A stretch of 64,000 bases of DNA from Protula sp. h YS-2021 (GCA_949752745.1 OX457025.1:50642098-50706097), one strand, 5' to 3'; positions 11,009 through 22,268 are shown, counted from the first letter of the stretch. The notes: a model not told the origin generated them from the letters alone. Made by a program: numbers and translations.

Positions 11009-11326
11009 TCAATTTTCTTTTCGACGGACTACTCTTTGACGACACGGAAGGTCCAGGTGTTGCAGTGTCACAAGACGCAGTGTTCGTATCAATTTTGGGC
11101 TTCTTGGCGCGTTCCGTGTCGTAACGTGCAATTTGTCATCGTTTGGCTTCGAGGTTCTGAGGGGGGTTTGGAACATTAAATAAAGTCGGTGTTGCTGATG
11201 GGGATAACCGTTTTCTTGCTCCGGCGAAAACTGACTTTTTTCGAAGTGATCCTCACATAATCGGTAATTCGTATACATATGAATTGCGCTTAATCGAAAT
11301 CGCCACGTTTGCAGTGTATTATCCAT
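11009..11326 (-). pseudogene. THAP zinc-finger fragment
   Basis: The minus-strand frame includes YRLCEDHFEKSQF, the second half of a THAP domain (C-x2-HF core, normally followed by RL and AVPT.F). Here the usual RLxxxAVPTLF end is replaced by HRLYLMFQTPLR, so the end is degenerate or shifted. The first half, with its C-x4-C pair, is not visible upstream in the same frame. THAP domains occur in P-element and Kolobok transposases and in host proteins. Given the surroundings, a transposon remnant is more likely. Confidence 0.45.
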
Positions 11327-11520
11327 TTACGATACCTACGAAGTTAAAACAAAAAACTTATTATATTATATTGATATTATCATAACTTATTATATTATAA
11401 TAAAAAAATTAAAAGCGGTTCTTCTTAGACCAGCCGACTATGTCGGGCTGGTCTTATCTTATCAATAGAGGGGTATCCGTCGTCCGTATGTACGTATGTA
11501 TGTACGTGTGTAAACTTTTA

Positions 11521-14500
11521 CTTAAAATGCTTCTTCTCCTTCAGTTTTGATCGGATTCCTCTCAATTTTACACGAATGTTCTCTAGGTATACCTCTCTTT
11601 AAAAATTATTTTTTTGGCGCTCCGCCCAAAATTGGCCAAATGGGGGGCATTTCAAATTTTTCGGTTGCCAATTTTCAAAATGCTTCTTCTCCTTCAGTTT
11701 TGATCTGATTCCTCTCAAATTTTACACGAATATGCCCTAGGTAGACCTCTTTTGAAAAATTACTCATTTTGGCGATCTGCCAAAAATTGGCCAAATGGGG
11801 GACATTTTTTAATTTTTTGGTGTCAGATTTTCAAATTGCTTCTTCTCCCACAATTTTTATCGGATTCCTTTCCAATTTTGGATAGTTGTTCTCAAGGAAG
11901 ACCTGTCTTGAAAAATTACTCTTTTTGGCGATCCGGCAAAAATTGGCCAAATGGGGGACATTTGTAATTTTGTGGTTGCCAATTTTCAAAATGCTTCTCC
12001 CACAATTTTGATCAGATTTTCACAAAATTTTACACGAATGTTCTCTAGGTATACCTCTCTTTAAAAATTATTTTTTTTGGCGCTCCGCAAAAAATTGGCC
12101 AAATGGGGGGCATTTCAAATTTTTCGGTTGCCAATTTTCAAAATGCTTCTTCTCCTTAACTTTTGATCGGATTCCTCTCCAATTTTACCCGAATATGCCC
12201 TAGGTAGACCTCTTTTGAAAAATTACTCATTTTGGCGATCCGCCAAAAATTGGCCAAAAAGGGGACATTTTTTAAATTTTTGGTGTCAAATTTTCAAATT
12301 GGTTCTTCTCCCACAATTTTGATCGGATTCCTTTCCAATTTTGGAAAGTTGTTCTCAAGGTAGACCTGTCTTGAAAAATTATTCTTTTTGGCGATCCGGC
12401 AAAAATTGGCCAAATGGGGGAAATTTGTAATTTTGTGGTTGCCAATTTTCAAATTGCTTCTTATCCCACAATTTTGATCAGATTTTCTTCAAATTTTGCA
12501 CGAATATTCCCAAGGTAGGCCTCTTTTCAAAAATTACTCATTTTGACGATCCGCCAAAAATTGGCCAAATGGGGGACATTTTTTAATTTTTTGGTGTCAA
12601 ATTTTCAAATGGCTTCTTCTCGCACAATTTTGATCGGATTCCTTTCCAATTTTGGATAGTTGTTCTCAAGGTAGACCTGTCTTGAAAAATTACTCTTTTT
12701 GGCGATCCGCCAAAAATGGGCCAAATGGGGGACATTTGTAATTTTGTGGTTGCCAATTTTCAAAATGCTTCTTCTCCCACAATTTTGATCAGATTTTCTT
12801 CAAATTTTGCACCCATATTCCTTAGGTAGACCTATTTTGAAAAATTACTTATTTTGGCGATCCGCCATAAATTGGCCAAATGGGGGACATTTTCAAATTT
12901 TTTGGTCTACAATTTTCAAATTGCTTCTTCTCGCACAATTTTGATCCGATTCCTTTCCAATTTTTGATAGTTGTTCTCAAGGTAGATCTCTCTTGAAAAA
13001 TTAGTTATTTTGGCGATCCGCCAAAAATTGGCCAAATGGGGGACATTTGTAATTTTGTGGTTGCCAATTTTCAAATTGCTTCTTCTCCCACAATTTTGAT
13101 CAGATTTTCACCAAATTTTACACGAATGTTCTCTAGGTATACCTCTCTTTAAAAATTATTTTTTTTGGCGCTCCGCAAAAAATTGGCTAAATGGGGGGCA
13201 TTTCAAATTTTTCGGTTGCCAATTTTCAAAATGCTTCTCCTTCAGTTTTGATCGGATTCCTCTCCAATTTTACCCGAATATGCCCTAGGTAGACCTCTTT
13301 TGAAAAATTACTCATTTTGGCGATCCGCCAAAAATTGGCCAAATAGGGGACATTTTTTAAATTTTTGGTGTCAAATTTTCAAATTGGTTCTTCTCCCACA
13401 ATTTTGATCGGATTCCTTTCCAATTTTGGAAAGTTGTTCTCAAGGTAGACCTGTCTTGAAAAATTATTCTTTTTGGCGATCCGGCAAAAATTGGCCAAAT
13501 GGGGGACATTTGTAATTTTGTGGTTGCCAATTTTCAAATTGCTTCTTATCCCACAATTTTGATCAGATTTTCTTCAAATTTTGCACGAATATTCCCAAGG
13601 TAGGCCTCTTTTCAAAAATTACTCATTTTGACGATCCGCCAAAAATTGGCCAAATGGGGGACATTTTTTAATTTTTTGGTGTCAAATTTTCAAATGGCTT
13701 CTTCTCGCACAATTTTGATCGGATTCCTTTCCAATTTTGGATAGTTGTTCTCAAGGTAGACCTGTCTTGAAAAATTACTCTTTTTGGCGATCCGCCAAAA
13801 ATGGGCCAAATGGGGGACATTTGTAATTTTGTGGTTGCCAATTTTCAAAATGCTTCTTCTCCCACAATTTTGATCAGATTTTCTTCAAATTTTGCACCCA
13901 TATTCCTTAGGTAGACCTATTTTGAAAAATTGCTTATTTTGGCGATGCGCCAAAAATTGGCCAAATGGGGGACATTTTCAAATTTTTTGGTCTACAATTT
14001 TCAAATTGCTTCTTCTCGCACAATTTTGATCGGATTCCTTTCCAATTTTTGATAGTTGTTCTCAAGGTAGATCTCTCTTGAAAAATTACTTATTTTGGCG
14101 ATCCACCAAAAATTGGCCAAATGGGGGACATTTTTTAATTTTTTGGTGTCAAATTTTCAAATTGCTTCTTCTCCCACAATTTTGATCGGATTCCTTTCCA
14201 ATGTTTGATAGTTGTTCTCAAGGTAGACCTCTCTTGAAAAATTTTTTTTTTTTTTTTTTTTTTTTTGGCGATCCGGCAAAAATTGGCCAAATGGGGGACA
14301 TTAGTAATTTTGTGGTTGCCAATTTTCGAAATGCTTCTTCTCCCACAGTTTTGATCAAATTTTCTTCAAATTTTTCACGAATACTCCCTAGGTAGGCCTC
14401 TTTTGAAAAATTACTCATTTTGGCGATCCGAAAAAAATTGACCAAATTGGGGACATTTTTTTATTTTTTTGTGTCTAATTTTCAAATTGCTTCTTCTCAT
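11521..14500 (+). repeat. 156-bp tandem array, about 19 copies, with higher-order repeat
   Basis: Monomer: TTCTTCTCCCACAATTTTGA, TCGGATTCCTTTCCAATTTT, GTTGTTCTCAAGGTAGACCT, TTGAAAAATTACTCATTTTG, GCGATCCGCCAAAAATTGGC, CAAATGGGGGACATTT. Landmarks recur every 156 bp (for example 13852, 14008, 14164). Segments 11960-13045 and 13045-14130 are near-identical at an offset of about 1,088 bp, seven monomers. Within that unit, variants such as GGCGCTCCGC and AGATCTCTC appear in the same order. A T-run sits at 14241-14266. Apparent open frames (for example YSFWRSAKNWPNGGH) are side effects of the period. Confidence 0.9.
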
Positions 14501-15120
14501 ACAATTTTGAGTATGGCCGCTCATTTTGATTGGTACGCTGTGATGACAACTATCTTGCGTGTGACATTATCGCATTGGCTGAAAGCCGTTTAACAGCCGA
14601 CGATGATAACAAAAAAAATTTTAATGGATGGCTTTCATCCCATACTGAGATGTGACCAGTTCGTTTCAACAGAATGTCGACGACCTCCGCATGGCCTTGC
14701 TTTTGATCTAAAAAACATTCATGAAGTGTTGTCCAAGGAGTTCATTTCAACTGCACTCTTTGAGTGTTTACACATTAGAGTAATTTTCAAAGTAATTTTC
14801 TTTGAGTGTTTACACATTAGAGTATTTTCCTTCAACTAATCAGATTGTATGTAATCCCACCACACACTCTAACACGACATTAGATCTTGCATTTGCTCTC
14901 CTACCACTGCTTTTCCCGAAATTATTCCCTGTGTTTGGTCTTTTCACCACACGCTTGGTATTCTTGTCCCCTTATGAAAGAATTGAAAGAATGAACTCCT
15001 CATCAGCCACAACTACACCGAGCAAGTGAGCGAATATTTTCTCCATTCAGTTACGGCATTTTTCGTAACCGCTGTCTGCCAATTTGATCATGATTTTGTC
15101 TGTGATTCTTGGATATATAT
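14501..15120 (+). other. Non-repetitive 3' part of element B
   Basis: Carries a short local duplication (TTTGAGTGTTTACACATTAG twice near 14758 and 14800). The two short + frames have no recognisable motif. Confidence 0.4.
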
Positions 15121-15171
15121 TCTGTAGGTCACGGCTGGTCACCATGTCCCTGGACATGCTTGTTTGTTTGT

Positions 15172-15340
15172 AGTGACTAGGTGTCCCCCTCCCTCAATAT
15201 CAAATGGGAGAGGGGGTGAACGCAATATATCCAAATAGGATGGGGCGATTACAGGGGGAAGGGTGCTAGAGAGAGTACAATATATACATATATTTGGGCT
15301 CCCCCCATCTGATATTGGGGGGGGGGGGGTACTTAGTCAT
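15172..15340. mobile_element. Small MITE with inverted repeats of about 38 bp
   Basis: The left end TGACTAGGTGTCCCCCTCCC and TCAATATCAAATGGGAG match the reverse complement of the right end (CCCATCTGATATTGG, a G-run, TACTTAGTCA). The interior is about 90 bp. It lies right after the 3' end of element B. Superfamily unknown. Confidence 0.55.
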
Positions 15341-15810
15341 TAAACAACAACAACAGCAACAACACACACACACACAAAAAAAAAAAGAAACGCTTGTAAT
15401 GTTTTACTGGTGAGTCATTAGAATGAAACTGTTGTCTTAAAACTTTTTTGCATGAAACAAAGTAGGCATGAAATAAAAAAAGATACATACCTTTCTTCCT
15501 CTTTTGGAAATCTAAAAGAGGACTTTTTTTTAGTTATTATGGCTGTTCGAACATCCATATGCAGCATAATTTGTCCCTCCAGGTTTTTTCTGTCTGCCAT
15601 TTTGCTTGTTTTCATTCAACACAAGAAACCTGTCAGTTCTGGATACTACCAACGATGTCAAGGCCGCTTAGGTCATTGATGTGCTTATTTATCCACAGAC
15701 GCCTCTTTTTTGTTTATACTCTTTGGTATAATGTGGCAGGGGGATCCCAACATGACCATAGCAGTTGAAAGGGATCTAAAGAACAATGCAATAATAATTC
15801 TCAGTTCTTT
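15341..15810. other. Microsatellites and unassigned sequence
   Basis: (CAA)n then (CA)n and an A-run at 15345-15390; nothing recognised after that. Confidence 0.5.
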
Positions 15811-15890
15811 GCTTCCCATTTGTTTCTTTAGCAGGTGCGTCCCAATATACCCATCATAGTTGGTGAACAGGATGTTAAACACCAAACAAA
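15811..15890 (+). repeat. Repeat family R1, copy 3 (3' part only)
   Basis: CCCATTTGTTTCTTTAGCAG, GTGCGTCCCAATATACCCAT and GGATGTTAAACACCAAACAA, truncated at its 5' side and joined directly to a LINE RNase H fragment. Confidence 0.6.
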
Positions 15891-15894
15891 CGGA

Positions 15895-16560
15895 CAAATC
15901 CTAGAACTTCTAGGAAAACAAGACGATGCTATCAAGGCTGGTAAAGGAGTAGTTTTCTGTTGGGTTCCAGATCATGTAGGAATTCGCGGCAACGAGATAA
16001 CTGATAAAGTGGCCAGGGTGGAGGTAAACGAGAGCTGTTCCCATATTCAGACTTCAAATACCAAATCTCAAGAGATAAAAATATCTTTGGCAGCAACATT
16101 GGCACAAAGGAATAACGAGCTGTTTGAAATCAGTCCTACTGTTGGGCATAAACTTTGTTTCGGGCGATATGGTCATATACAGAGCAGGAATAGGACATAC
16201 ATATGTGAGTCACAGACATCTTTAAAGAGACGAACCTGCACCCAAATGTGTCGGGTATTAGGAACGGTACACAGATAAACATATTTTGGTAGACTGTACT
16301 GTTCTTCAACATCTCCGCTCACGTCATTTCAGAGCTGACTGAAATTGAACCTGGTAAAATTATACAATTTTTAAACGAAATCAACTTGTATCAGTATTTC
16401 TAGAAATCACACTTGTGTTATTAGTTTTGAATATACACGGTTTTTACCTAACCTGGATTTTAACTGATAAGATTGTTTTCTAGTCAATTATTGAAATGTA
16501 TTTACACATTGTAACCCCACTAAGGTTCAGCCGTGTCATGTAACCAAGCAATCAACCAAA
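15895..16560 (+). pseudogene. I-clade LINE 3' fragment: RNase H C-terminus and tail
   Basis: The frame through 15895-16278 reads LELLGKQDDAIKAGKGVVFC, then WVPDHVGIRGNEITDKVA, the C-terminal RNase H motif (H-x-GI-x-GNE..D). A short C-terminal region follows, ending at 16278. The expected CxxC.L.H..CP tail is partly out of frame (CQM/VDCTVLQHL-like pieces). The 3' tail ends at TTTACACATTGTAACCCCAC and CAGCCGTGTC near 16530. 5' truncation at the RNase H is typical of LINE insertion. Confidence 0.75.
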
Positions 16561-16814
16561 CAACCAACAAAAAAACCCACCCAAATAACCAAACAACATT
16601 ACAAAATACTTTTGTAGTTGCTGTTTAAATATATTTAAATGAATGTACAATAACCTATTTCAAGCATTTGGATACAAAAAAAATGTTTCTTAAATGGCAT
16701 TAACGTTTTGTGGGCATACCCGAAACCAGAAACGGACCGTATAAGTGATTGCAGTCCCATTACGTAATTGGACGTGATGATAAAAGGTACTGCCAGATGT
16801 GATATTGTATTGTG

Positions 16815-16885
16815 TCATAGTCACTAACCGATACTGACACAATGTCTCCAAAAAGGGTCGGTTTTGTTGTTAAACAAAGCACAAT
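16815..16885 (+). repeat. LINE 3' tail, degenerate
   Basis: CATAGTCACTAACCGATACT, GACACAATGT and GTCGGTTTTGTTGTTAAAC match the I-clade LINE tail. It lies just upstream of the TTLL12 exon. Confidence 0.45.
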
Positions 16886-16928
16886 AACTAACAGCTCAAC
16901 TCATGACTTTTATTTCATTGTGTGGCAG

Positions 16929-17110
16929 ATATTTGACGCCGGGGACTACTTCATGATACAAAAAGTAGTCCATAATGACGGCGACGGCGGTGATGACAGT
17001 GAGAGCGGGAGTGATGCTGAACGAGTCGACGACGAGAGCAGTCACGAGACTTTCACATGGCGTGTTGCCGTTTGCTCACAGCAGGAAATCTCAACAGAAG
17101 ATGAAAAACA
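16929..17110 (+). CDS. TTLL12: TTLL12 exon (acidic N-terminal region)
   Basis: A 182-bp exon. Acceptor: TTTTATTTCATTGTGTGGCAG ends at 16928. Donor: AACA|GTAAGTG at 17110/17111. It encodes IFDAGDYFMIQKVV, an acidic stretch (DGDGGDDSESGSDAERVDDE) and a TFTWRVAVCSQQ block. This corresponds to the animal TTLL12 region with VFDAG, the acidic segment and a YKVIV strand, before the FLIDHAW segment carried by the next exon. The exon enters in phase 0 and leaves with two bases (CA), completed by the first G of the exon at 47180. TTLL12 is a tubulin-tyrosine-ligase-like protein joining a SET-like region to a TTL-like domain; its enzyme activity is debated. No stop or frameshift. FDAGDY alone also resembles endosulfine, but the downstream exons settle the call. 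Confidence 0.78.
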
Positions 17111-17159
17111 GTAAGTGCGTTCCCTGAGACTTGTTCAGCAGTTAATCTTACGTTGGATA

Positions 17160-18200
17160 TTAAAAAGAAATCAAGAGGAGACATATACTGTTTGTACGTT
17201 CTCTCTGTGTACGTATGTGTGTCAGTCTGTTGTGAACAAAGTGTGTGCAAGATATCTCGAGAAAGAAAGGTCGGATCGATTTCAAACTGTTTATTTCTTG
17301 GGAAAAGTTGGGACTGTTCTATCAACTTTTGACGCATGTTACGTTATTACGGAAGGATTATGACGTCATTACGTAAAAATGTTGTGTGGGGTTCTTGCTG
17401 GGTAGGTCCGAAAGATTCTATTAAATTTTGTGAATTTAACGAACGAATGCGGCGTATGACGTCATCGCATAAAATATGCATATATTGTGTACAAAACCTT
17501 AGCTGCAAAGTATCTCGCTAAGCTAAAGTCGCCTTCAAATTTTTCCCCCTGTGGGGTGGGGGGGGGAATATCTTAAGAATACACCCACTGCATTCTGTTC
17601 CGTGCATGGCGTAAGAGGCGACTAATCGGAATTTCCTTCTGACTCTTCTTTTACTATTTCCTAATTCTTCCTTCTGTATATCCCACTTATTTCTTTAGCA
17701 AGAGCGTCCTATTATACCCATCTTAGATGGTGAATGGGACGTTAAACACCAAACAAATTTTAAATAGTTATTCCTTTGGTCAGTCGAATGGTTCTGTCAA
17801 CTCATAACGAAAAAAAAGACGTATTAAGTCATTACGTTAAAATCTTGTCTGTCAGATTCCTCAGCTGCTGAACATTGAAGGAAGTTGAAACGTGGTGGGT
17901 TTGTTGCTTTGGTAGGTCCGAAAGAGTGTATCAATTTTTTTTTCGCGAGCACAGCGAAAGAGTGCGGCGTATGGCGTCACAACATGAAATATGCAAAGGT
18001 ATTCCTGTGGGTCAGTCGGACGGCTGTTCAAGTTTTAATGCGTGCAGTGAAATTAAGAAAGGTGTCATTACGCAAAAATGTGTTAAAATATCTCGATAGC
18101 GGACAGTCAGATCGACTTAAAACTTGGTGTAATTATTCTTTAGATAAGTCGCACGGTTTTATTAAGCTCGTATAGAACATTAAGAAAGGCATATGACGCC
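17160..18200 (+). repeat. Diverged tandem array with TATCTCGAGAA and TGACGTCATTACGTAA motifs
   Basis: Two blocks (17160-17520, 17760-18200), separated by an R1 repeat, carry repeats of CAAGATATCTCGAGAAAGAA, GTCGGATCGATTTCAAACTG, ACGCATGTTACG, ATGACGTCATTACGTAAAAA and GGTAGGTCCGAAAG. The same units form the array at 44930-45870. Copies are about 200-300 bp apart and well diverged. Confidence 0.65.
17546..17757 (+). repeat. Repeat family R1, copy 4
   Basis: TTCCCCCTGTGGGGTGGGGG hairpin-like start, ACACCCACTGCATTCTGTTC, GAGGCGACTAATCGGAATTT, and tail GGGACGTTAAACACCAAACA. It lies inside the array, splitting it. Confidence 0.65.
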
Positions 18201-18451
18201 ACCACCGCCAATCCGTTCCTACCCACCCCCACCTTGCCCGTTTTTTCGGCTATTTTGTTAATAGGCATATTGTTACCAACGCTGGGGATTTCAGCGTATA
18301 CCAGAAAATTCAGGAGTGTTTCTGCATTCTTCAAAGTGCCTGAAATAGTACAGCATCAGTTTCGATCCTTCCTTCCAGATTCCGATAAAAAGACTTACGG
18401 CAGAGCCTGCCTGTCCTGACCAACTTCCAAACATGGATAAAAATGCAACGT

Positions 18452-18560
18452 ACAGTAAAACTGCTGTAGTGGGCAACGTCCTGATCCAGATAGAAAGGAC
18501 ATACAGTTAAACGCGTTTTAGCGACCACCATAGAGATTCGGACCATAAGGCATATATAGT
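18452..18560. mobile_element. TIR-like fragment CAGTAAAACTG...AGTGACCACC type
   Basis: Three tandem variants of CAGTAAAACTGCTGTAGTGG / CAGTTAAACGCGTTTTAGCG / AGTAAAATCGGTTTTAGTGA, each followed by a CACCA-like block. Related sequence lies at 46500-46560. This resembles DNA-transposon termini, but no complete element is seen. Confidence 0.35.
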
Positions 18561-18779
18561 AAAATCGGTTTTAGTGAGCACCATTTAGTTTTATTAACGC
18601 TTGAGGTAAACTTTTCAAATGTATTTGTTTTTACTCGATTTGGAAAGTGTGGGCTTAAAGTACTTAAAGTATCTCTTTTTTTTTTTTTTTTTTTTTGTTA
18701 GTTTTTTTTTTCTTTTTTTTTTTCAGCGTCGGTTTCCAGACATCTTCAAAACGGCTTAAGCTAGGCGAATGAAATTTAA

Positions 18780-19130
18780 CACACTTTTAGTCGACTATGA
18801 GAACTGGTGCCAAATAATCTTTTTATTGACCTGTGACGTCATCAAAGTCTTGTGACGTCACGGATATTTCAAAGTTGAATAGCTCGAAAACGGTTGGTCC
18901 TAGAGATTTCGAGCAAAATAAAACAAAATTATGAGTAAAGTAAAGCAAAGTTAAGTAAAATAAAGCAAAGGTCTGCGACTATCTTTTCACAAAGGACATC
19001 TTGGTAACGTTATTTTTTAACACATGACGTCCTTATGACGTCATTTTCCATCTCGTTTTCCTGGTCGTTTTAAAGCGGGATTTTGATACACAGTCTGCAA
19101 ACAGCTTACTTGTATACGAATTGACGGATA
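18780..19130. repeat. Repeat block rich in GTGACGTCA
   Basis: Contains CTGTGACGTCATCAAAG, TTGTGACGTCACGG, CATGACGTCC and TTATGACGTCATTTTCC, with TAGCTCGAAAACGGTTGGTC between them. A T-rich stretch (18675-18725) precedes it. Confidence 0.45.
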
Positions 19131-19659
19131 AACAGAACTTTTAATCACCCAGTGCCTTCTAGAACGCCCAACCCTTATCCCCAAAAGCGTACACAAAATG
19201 CTGGATCTGAATACTTAGTCTTCACGGTCATCCTTGGCAGAGCATTACTGTCTGTTAGCGAATGCACAAGCACAGGGTATACTCACTTGTGATTGGACTA
19301 TACTGGAAGGCTAACTGTCAGTTACTGCTATCTGCGATGCTGCTTTTACTGAGGCCGCTGAATTGTACTTACGTGGCTTCTTACAAGCAGCTGACAGTGC
19401 GCTTTTCAATACAAAGAGAACAAATTGTTGATTTTTTTTTTCAATTTTTAAGGTTTTGTTGCAAACTCATTCACTTGACACATGCGATTACACGTTGCTG
19501 TTGTTAGTCCTTTGAAAAGGAGTGTTTCACATTGTTTTATAGAGGATAAAGAATAACTGCTCTCCCAAAGTAAGTGTAATTTATGTGCTTGATAAGACCA
19601 ACCAGAAAAATAAATCACACCAGACCGAGCACCTTCACCTCCTTTAGGACGTTAGGTTG

Positions 19660-20100
19660 GGTACAAATTTCGTTGACTTTCACTTTCGAGTCAAAAACCT
19701 GAAGTTGCGCTTTATCTCAAAAACTACAATTTTGACCTCATTTTCGACCTCCATTCCTTCTACGACGTTACGTAAAGTATAACCTCTGGTGACATTGACC
19801 TTAAGGTCACTTTCGAGTTAAAAACCGGAAGTTGCCCTTTATCTCGAGAACGGTAAGAGAAATGCCATTTCGACCTCATTTCGACTTCCACGGTACATAA
19901 GATATATCTTTCGATGACCTTGATCTCAAGGTAACTTTCGAGGCCAAACCGGAAGTTGCACTGTATCTCGAAAATGGTAAGAGATCAAGCAGTTTTGACC
20001 TCATTTTCGACCTCCACACCCTCTTCGACGTTCGTAAGTTAAAATCTTTCGGTGACCTTGATCTCAAGGTTACGTTGGAGTCAAAAACCGGAAGTTCAAA
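19660..20100 (+). repeat. Three-to-four-copy array of about 120-130-bp repeats
   Basis: GACCTTGATCTCAAGGTAAC, TTTCGAGTCAAAAACCGGAA, GTTGC and TATCTCGAGAACGGTAAGAG, then GACCTCATTTTCGACCTCC recur; GAAGTTG lies at about 19711, 19828, 19952 and 20085. Confidence 0.65.
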
Positions 20101-20144
20101 GCATTTTCAAGCCTTTATTTCGTCAGTCGGTGGTTAAATCGATC

Positions 20145-20184
20145 TATACAATAAATTATACAATAAATTATACAATAAATTATG
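20145..20184. repeat. 12-bp short tandem repeat
   Basis: TATACAATAAAT repeated three times, then a partial unit. Confidence 0.8.
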
Positions 20185-20429
20185 ATTATGTTTGCAGAAA
20201 TGAATCTTATTTCAGCAATCGAAAAAGGAAAATGGTTGTCAGCGATTAATGGCTTGAGTCCGCAGACATTTGTTTTTCCTTACAAAAACAAGAAACAAAA
20301 TAGGTTTCGGTTGAAAGTGTGTAATATAAGCCTGTACTCTTATGTTTTGTGTGCAATGGTCTCTCTAATTTCACCTGTATAGACCTAAGATATCGACAAT
20401 CGATTACATCCCAGTTCATACATTTAATT

Positions 20430-21120
20430 TAGAGCGCTTATAAAATCTAGGCTAGACTATAATATAGTCCATGGCTAAGTTAAACCATCCTATCTGAAGA
20501 TTGTTTAACCGTTACAAAGCTATGGTCTGCGGCTGTGTCTTAATGCTTTACGAACTTCACCATCTAACAGCCTACAAGTTGAGGGAAATAAACAATCACT
20601 TAAGGTTTGAATATTAAAGCTTACCATGCAATATGCAGTAAAACTATGCGAACAGAAGAATCCCTATACATGAGATGGGTCTTTGGAACAAACTCAAGAT
20701 CGAGTGCAACAGGTCAAAGAGAGACTGCCGACCACATTCCAAGAGGAAGTAAACAACCGTTTTTTTTTCATTATTGGGTGTGGACAGCGAAACAGATCCA
20801 CCCAAAGTCGTCTGCTAAAGGTTTCCCAGTCTCTCTAAGTGGACACTATCCAAGCCGTTAATTTGAAAACTCCCCTTCATACTTCCCAAAAGGGATCTCA
20901 ACCCCCTTCAACCAATTTCAAACAATTTTTGCAAAATTTAAAGATCAGTACAAAGATTATCAAATTTTTATGCAGAAGGCTCTAAACTTGACGTTAAAGC
21001 AACAGCTTCGGTAGTCACAGAGTATAATATTTTTTAAAAGCAAGAGTCTTAGATAGGCCATGAATATTCTCTGCAGAAATCAAAGCCCTAGCGCTATCCA
21101 CTCCAATCATCAAGATTAAC
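20430..21120 (+). pseudogene. I-clade LINE fragment: RT C-terminus and start of RNase H
   Basis: Broken frames read KPSYLK, LRLCLNALRTSPSN and EGNKQSL (RT C-terminal block, as at 5205-5396). Around 20960-21120 come YAEGSKLDVKATAS and AEIKALALSTPIIKI, the N-terminal half of RNase H (D..GS..; AE..AL). The fragment stops shortly before the BEL LTR. The complementary C-terminal RNase H piece, in the same orientation, lies at 44690-44790, so the two may be halves of one LINE copy. Confidence 0.65.
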
Positions 21121-21228
21121 TGTTACGTATAGGATACAGTACGAAGAGGTTCCAAGAGTTCAAGTAAGGAGGAACGTGGGCGGCGAGAGGAGACGAGGGA
21201 TGGTGGGATGGGTCGCAGGGGAGGGGGG

Positions 21229-21656
21229 TGTAGCGTCGGAGGGCGAAGAACAAATAAAGTCCGACTTCTTGTGCTCTGTATTTATTGTCCCAAAATCGCT
21301 CCGTGACTGAAATAACAACACAATGCGCACTGCATTTCAGCCCGGCATACAAAGTAACATTTAATAAATCTTTAACGCTAAATTCATCATACAAAACCCA
21401 TTAACACAGCATGTGGCTTCAGCCAAAACTCATATTATCAACCAACAAACCATTCAAAAACTGATCACAAAATTTATCTGAAACCATTATTCACTTAAAT
21501 AACATTAGAGTGCCAATTTATGTCATATTTACCTAGTGTGGTGCGCCTAAAGACGGTAACAAAACAAAAAGCTCTAAGCAAACACGTCCTTTCACTTTGA
21601 CTGCTGATGATGAAATGGCAGAGGGATACCACATGGCACGGGATAATGGCAATGCT
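21229..21656 (-). mobile_element. BEL/Pao 3' LTR
   Basis: Starts TGTAGCGTCGGAGGGCGAAG on the + strand and stays alignable with 40500-41819 up to GGATAATGGCAATGCT, where both copies diverge. On the minus strand it contains a polyadenylation signal (GGGACAATAAATAC) near 21280. Length about 428 bp. It lies downstream of the minus-strand BEL pol gene, as expected for a 3' LTR. Confidence 0.75.
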
Positions 21657-21885
21657 ATGGACCCCTCTCGAAACGTGTTTTCAAAAACGTCTGTCCGCTA
21701 CATGGCTCCCCAAATTACTAAGTAATTTCACATCATTGTAATTGCAACAATCAGTTAATGGTTTACTAATATACCATATACTAAAGAAGACACTACAACA
21801 ACAAAGTCATCTGCATAAAAAAATGGGAATCTACCCCACAATATGATCACTCTACAGCACAAAACTAATTCACAAAGCATCCACA
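21657..21885 (-). other. BEL 3' untranslated segment
   Basis: Between the end of pol and the 3' LTR. The minus strand has a purine-rich GAGAGGGGTCC next to the LTR edge, a possible polypurine tract. Confidence 0.4.
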
Positions 21886-22268
21886 CTATGTGCAATTTTC
21901 CACAAGAAGAACCAACTTATTAATTGGACGTTCCAAACATGTAAGTTTCTTTATCCTTCGACCATTTTTGTCTAACTCTTTATCGCCTAAGACAATCTTC
22001 ACACTTCGAACCAGACCATCTCGTGATTTAAGAACACCAGAAACACGAACCAAATTCCAAAGATTTCTTGGAACAGAATCATCCTTAAGATTAACAACAT
22101 CACCTATTTCAAAACTGCGTTGAGGCCGCACCCATTTAGCTCTAAACTGAAGACCTTTCAAATATTCGAGTTTCCATCTTGACCAAAATTGATCGACTAA
22201 ATATTGGACTCGACGCCATCGCTTGATTGAATACAAGTCGTCACGCTGAAAGGATCCAGGTGCCCAGA
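21886..22268 (-). pseudogene. BEL/Pao integrase C-terminal domain (DUF5641-like)
   Basis: The minus frame reads PGSFQRDDLYSIKRWRRVQY, LVDQFWSRWKLEYL, then FEIGDVVNLKDDSVPRNLW and GLVRSVKIVLG. These are the hallmark blocks of the C-terminal domain that follows the integrase core in BEL/Pao pol. In this copy it is joined almost directly to the first part of the core (previous entry on this strand). The region carrying the second catalytic Asp, the Glu and the rest of the core is missing. The junction lies near 22268. Confidence 0.85.

Larger units (their letters stand above)
11427..15163 (+). mobile_element. Array element B with terminal hairpins
   Basis: The 5' end is a perfect hairpin: AGACCAGCCGA (11427-11437) and TCGGGCTGGTCT (11442-11453). 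It is followed by GTATCCGTCGTCCGTATG, the 156-bp array (11521-14500), about 600 bp of non-repetitive sequence, and a 3' end ACGGCTGGTCACCATGTCCC-TGGACATG-CTTGT. The 3' end repeats the hairpin arm internally and adds its own hairpin before CTTGT. This asymmetric inverted-repeat layout fits Helitron2/Helentron-type non-autonomous elements (inference). The copy at 58932-61585 begins and ends the same way. Confidence 0.65.

Noticed and set aside
11752..14445. Open frames in the 156-bp array (NYSFWRSAKNWPNGGH type)
   Set aside because: The same peptide reappears wherever the monomer occurs; 156 is divisible by three. No initiation or conservation pattern.
16929..17110. Exon of an endosulfine/ARPP19 gene, from FDAGDYFM
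   Set aside because: Similarity ends after eight residues, while TTLL12 also has VFDAG at this point, followed by an acidic region, and the next exons are clearly TTLL12 with matching phase.
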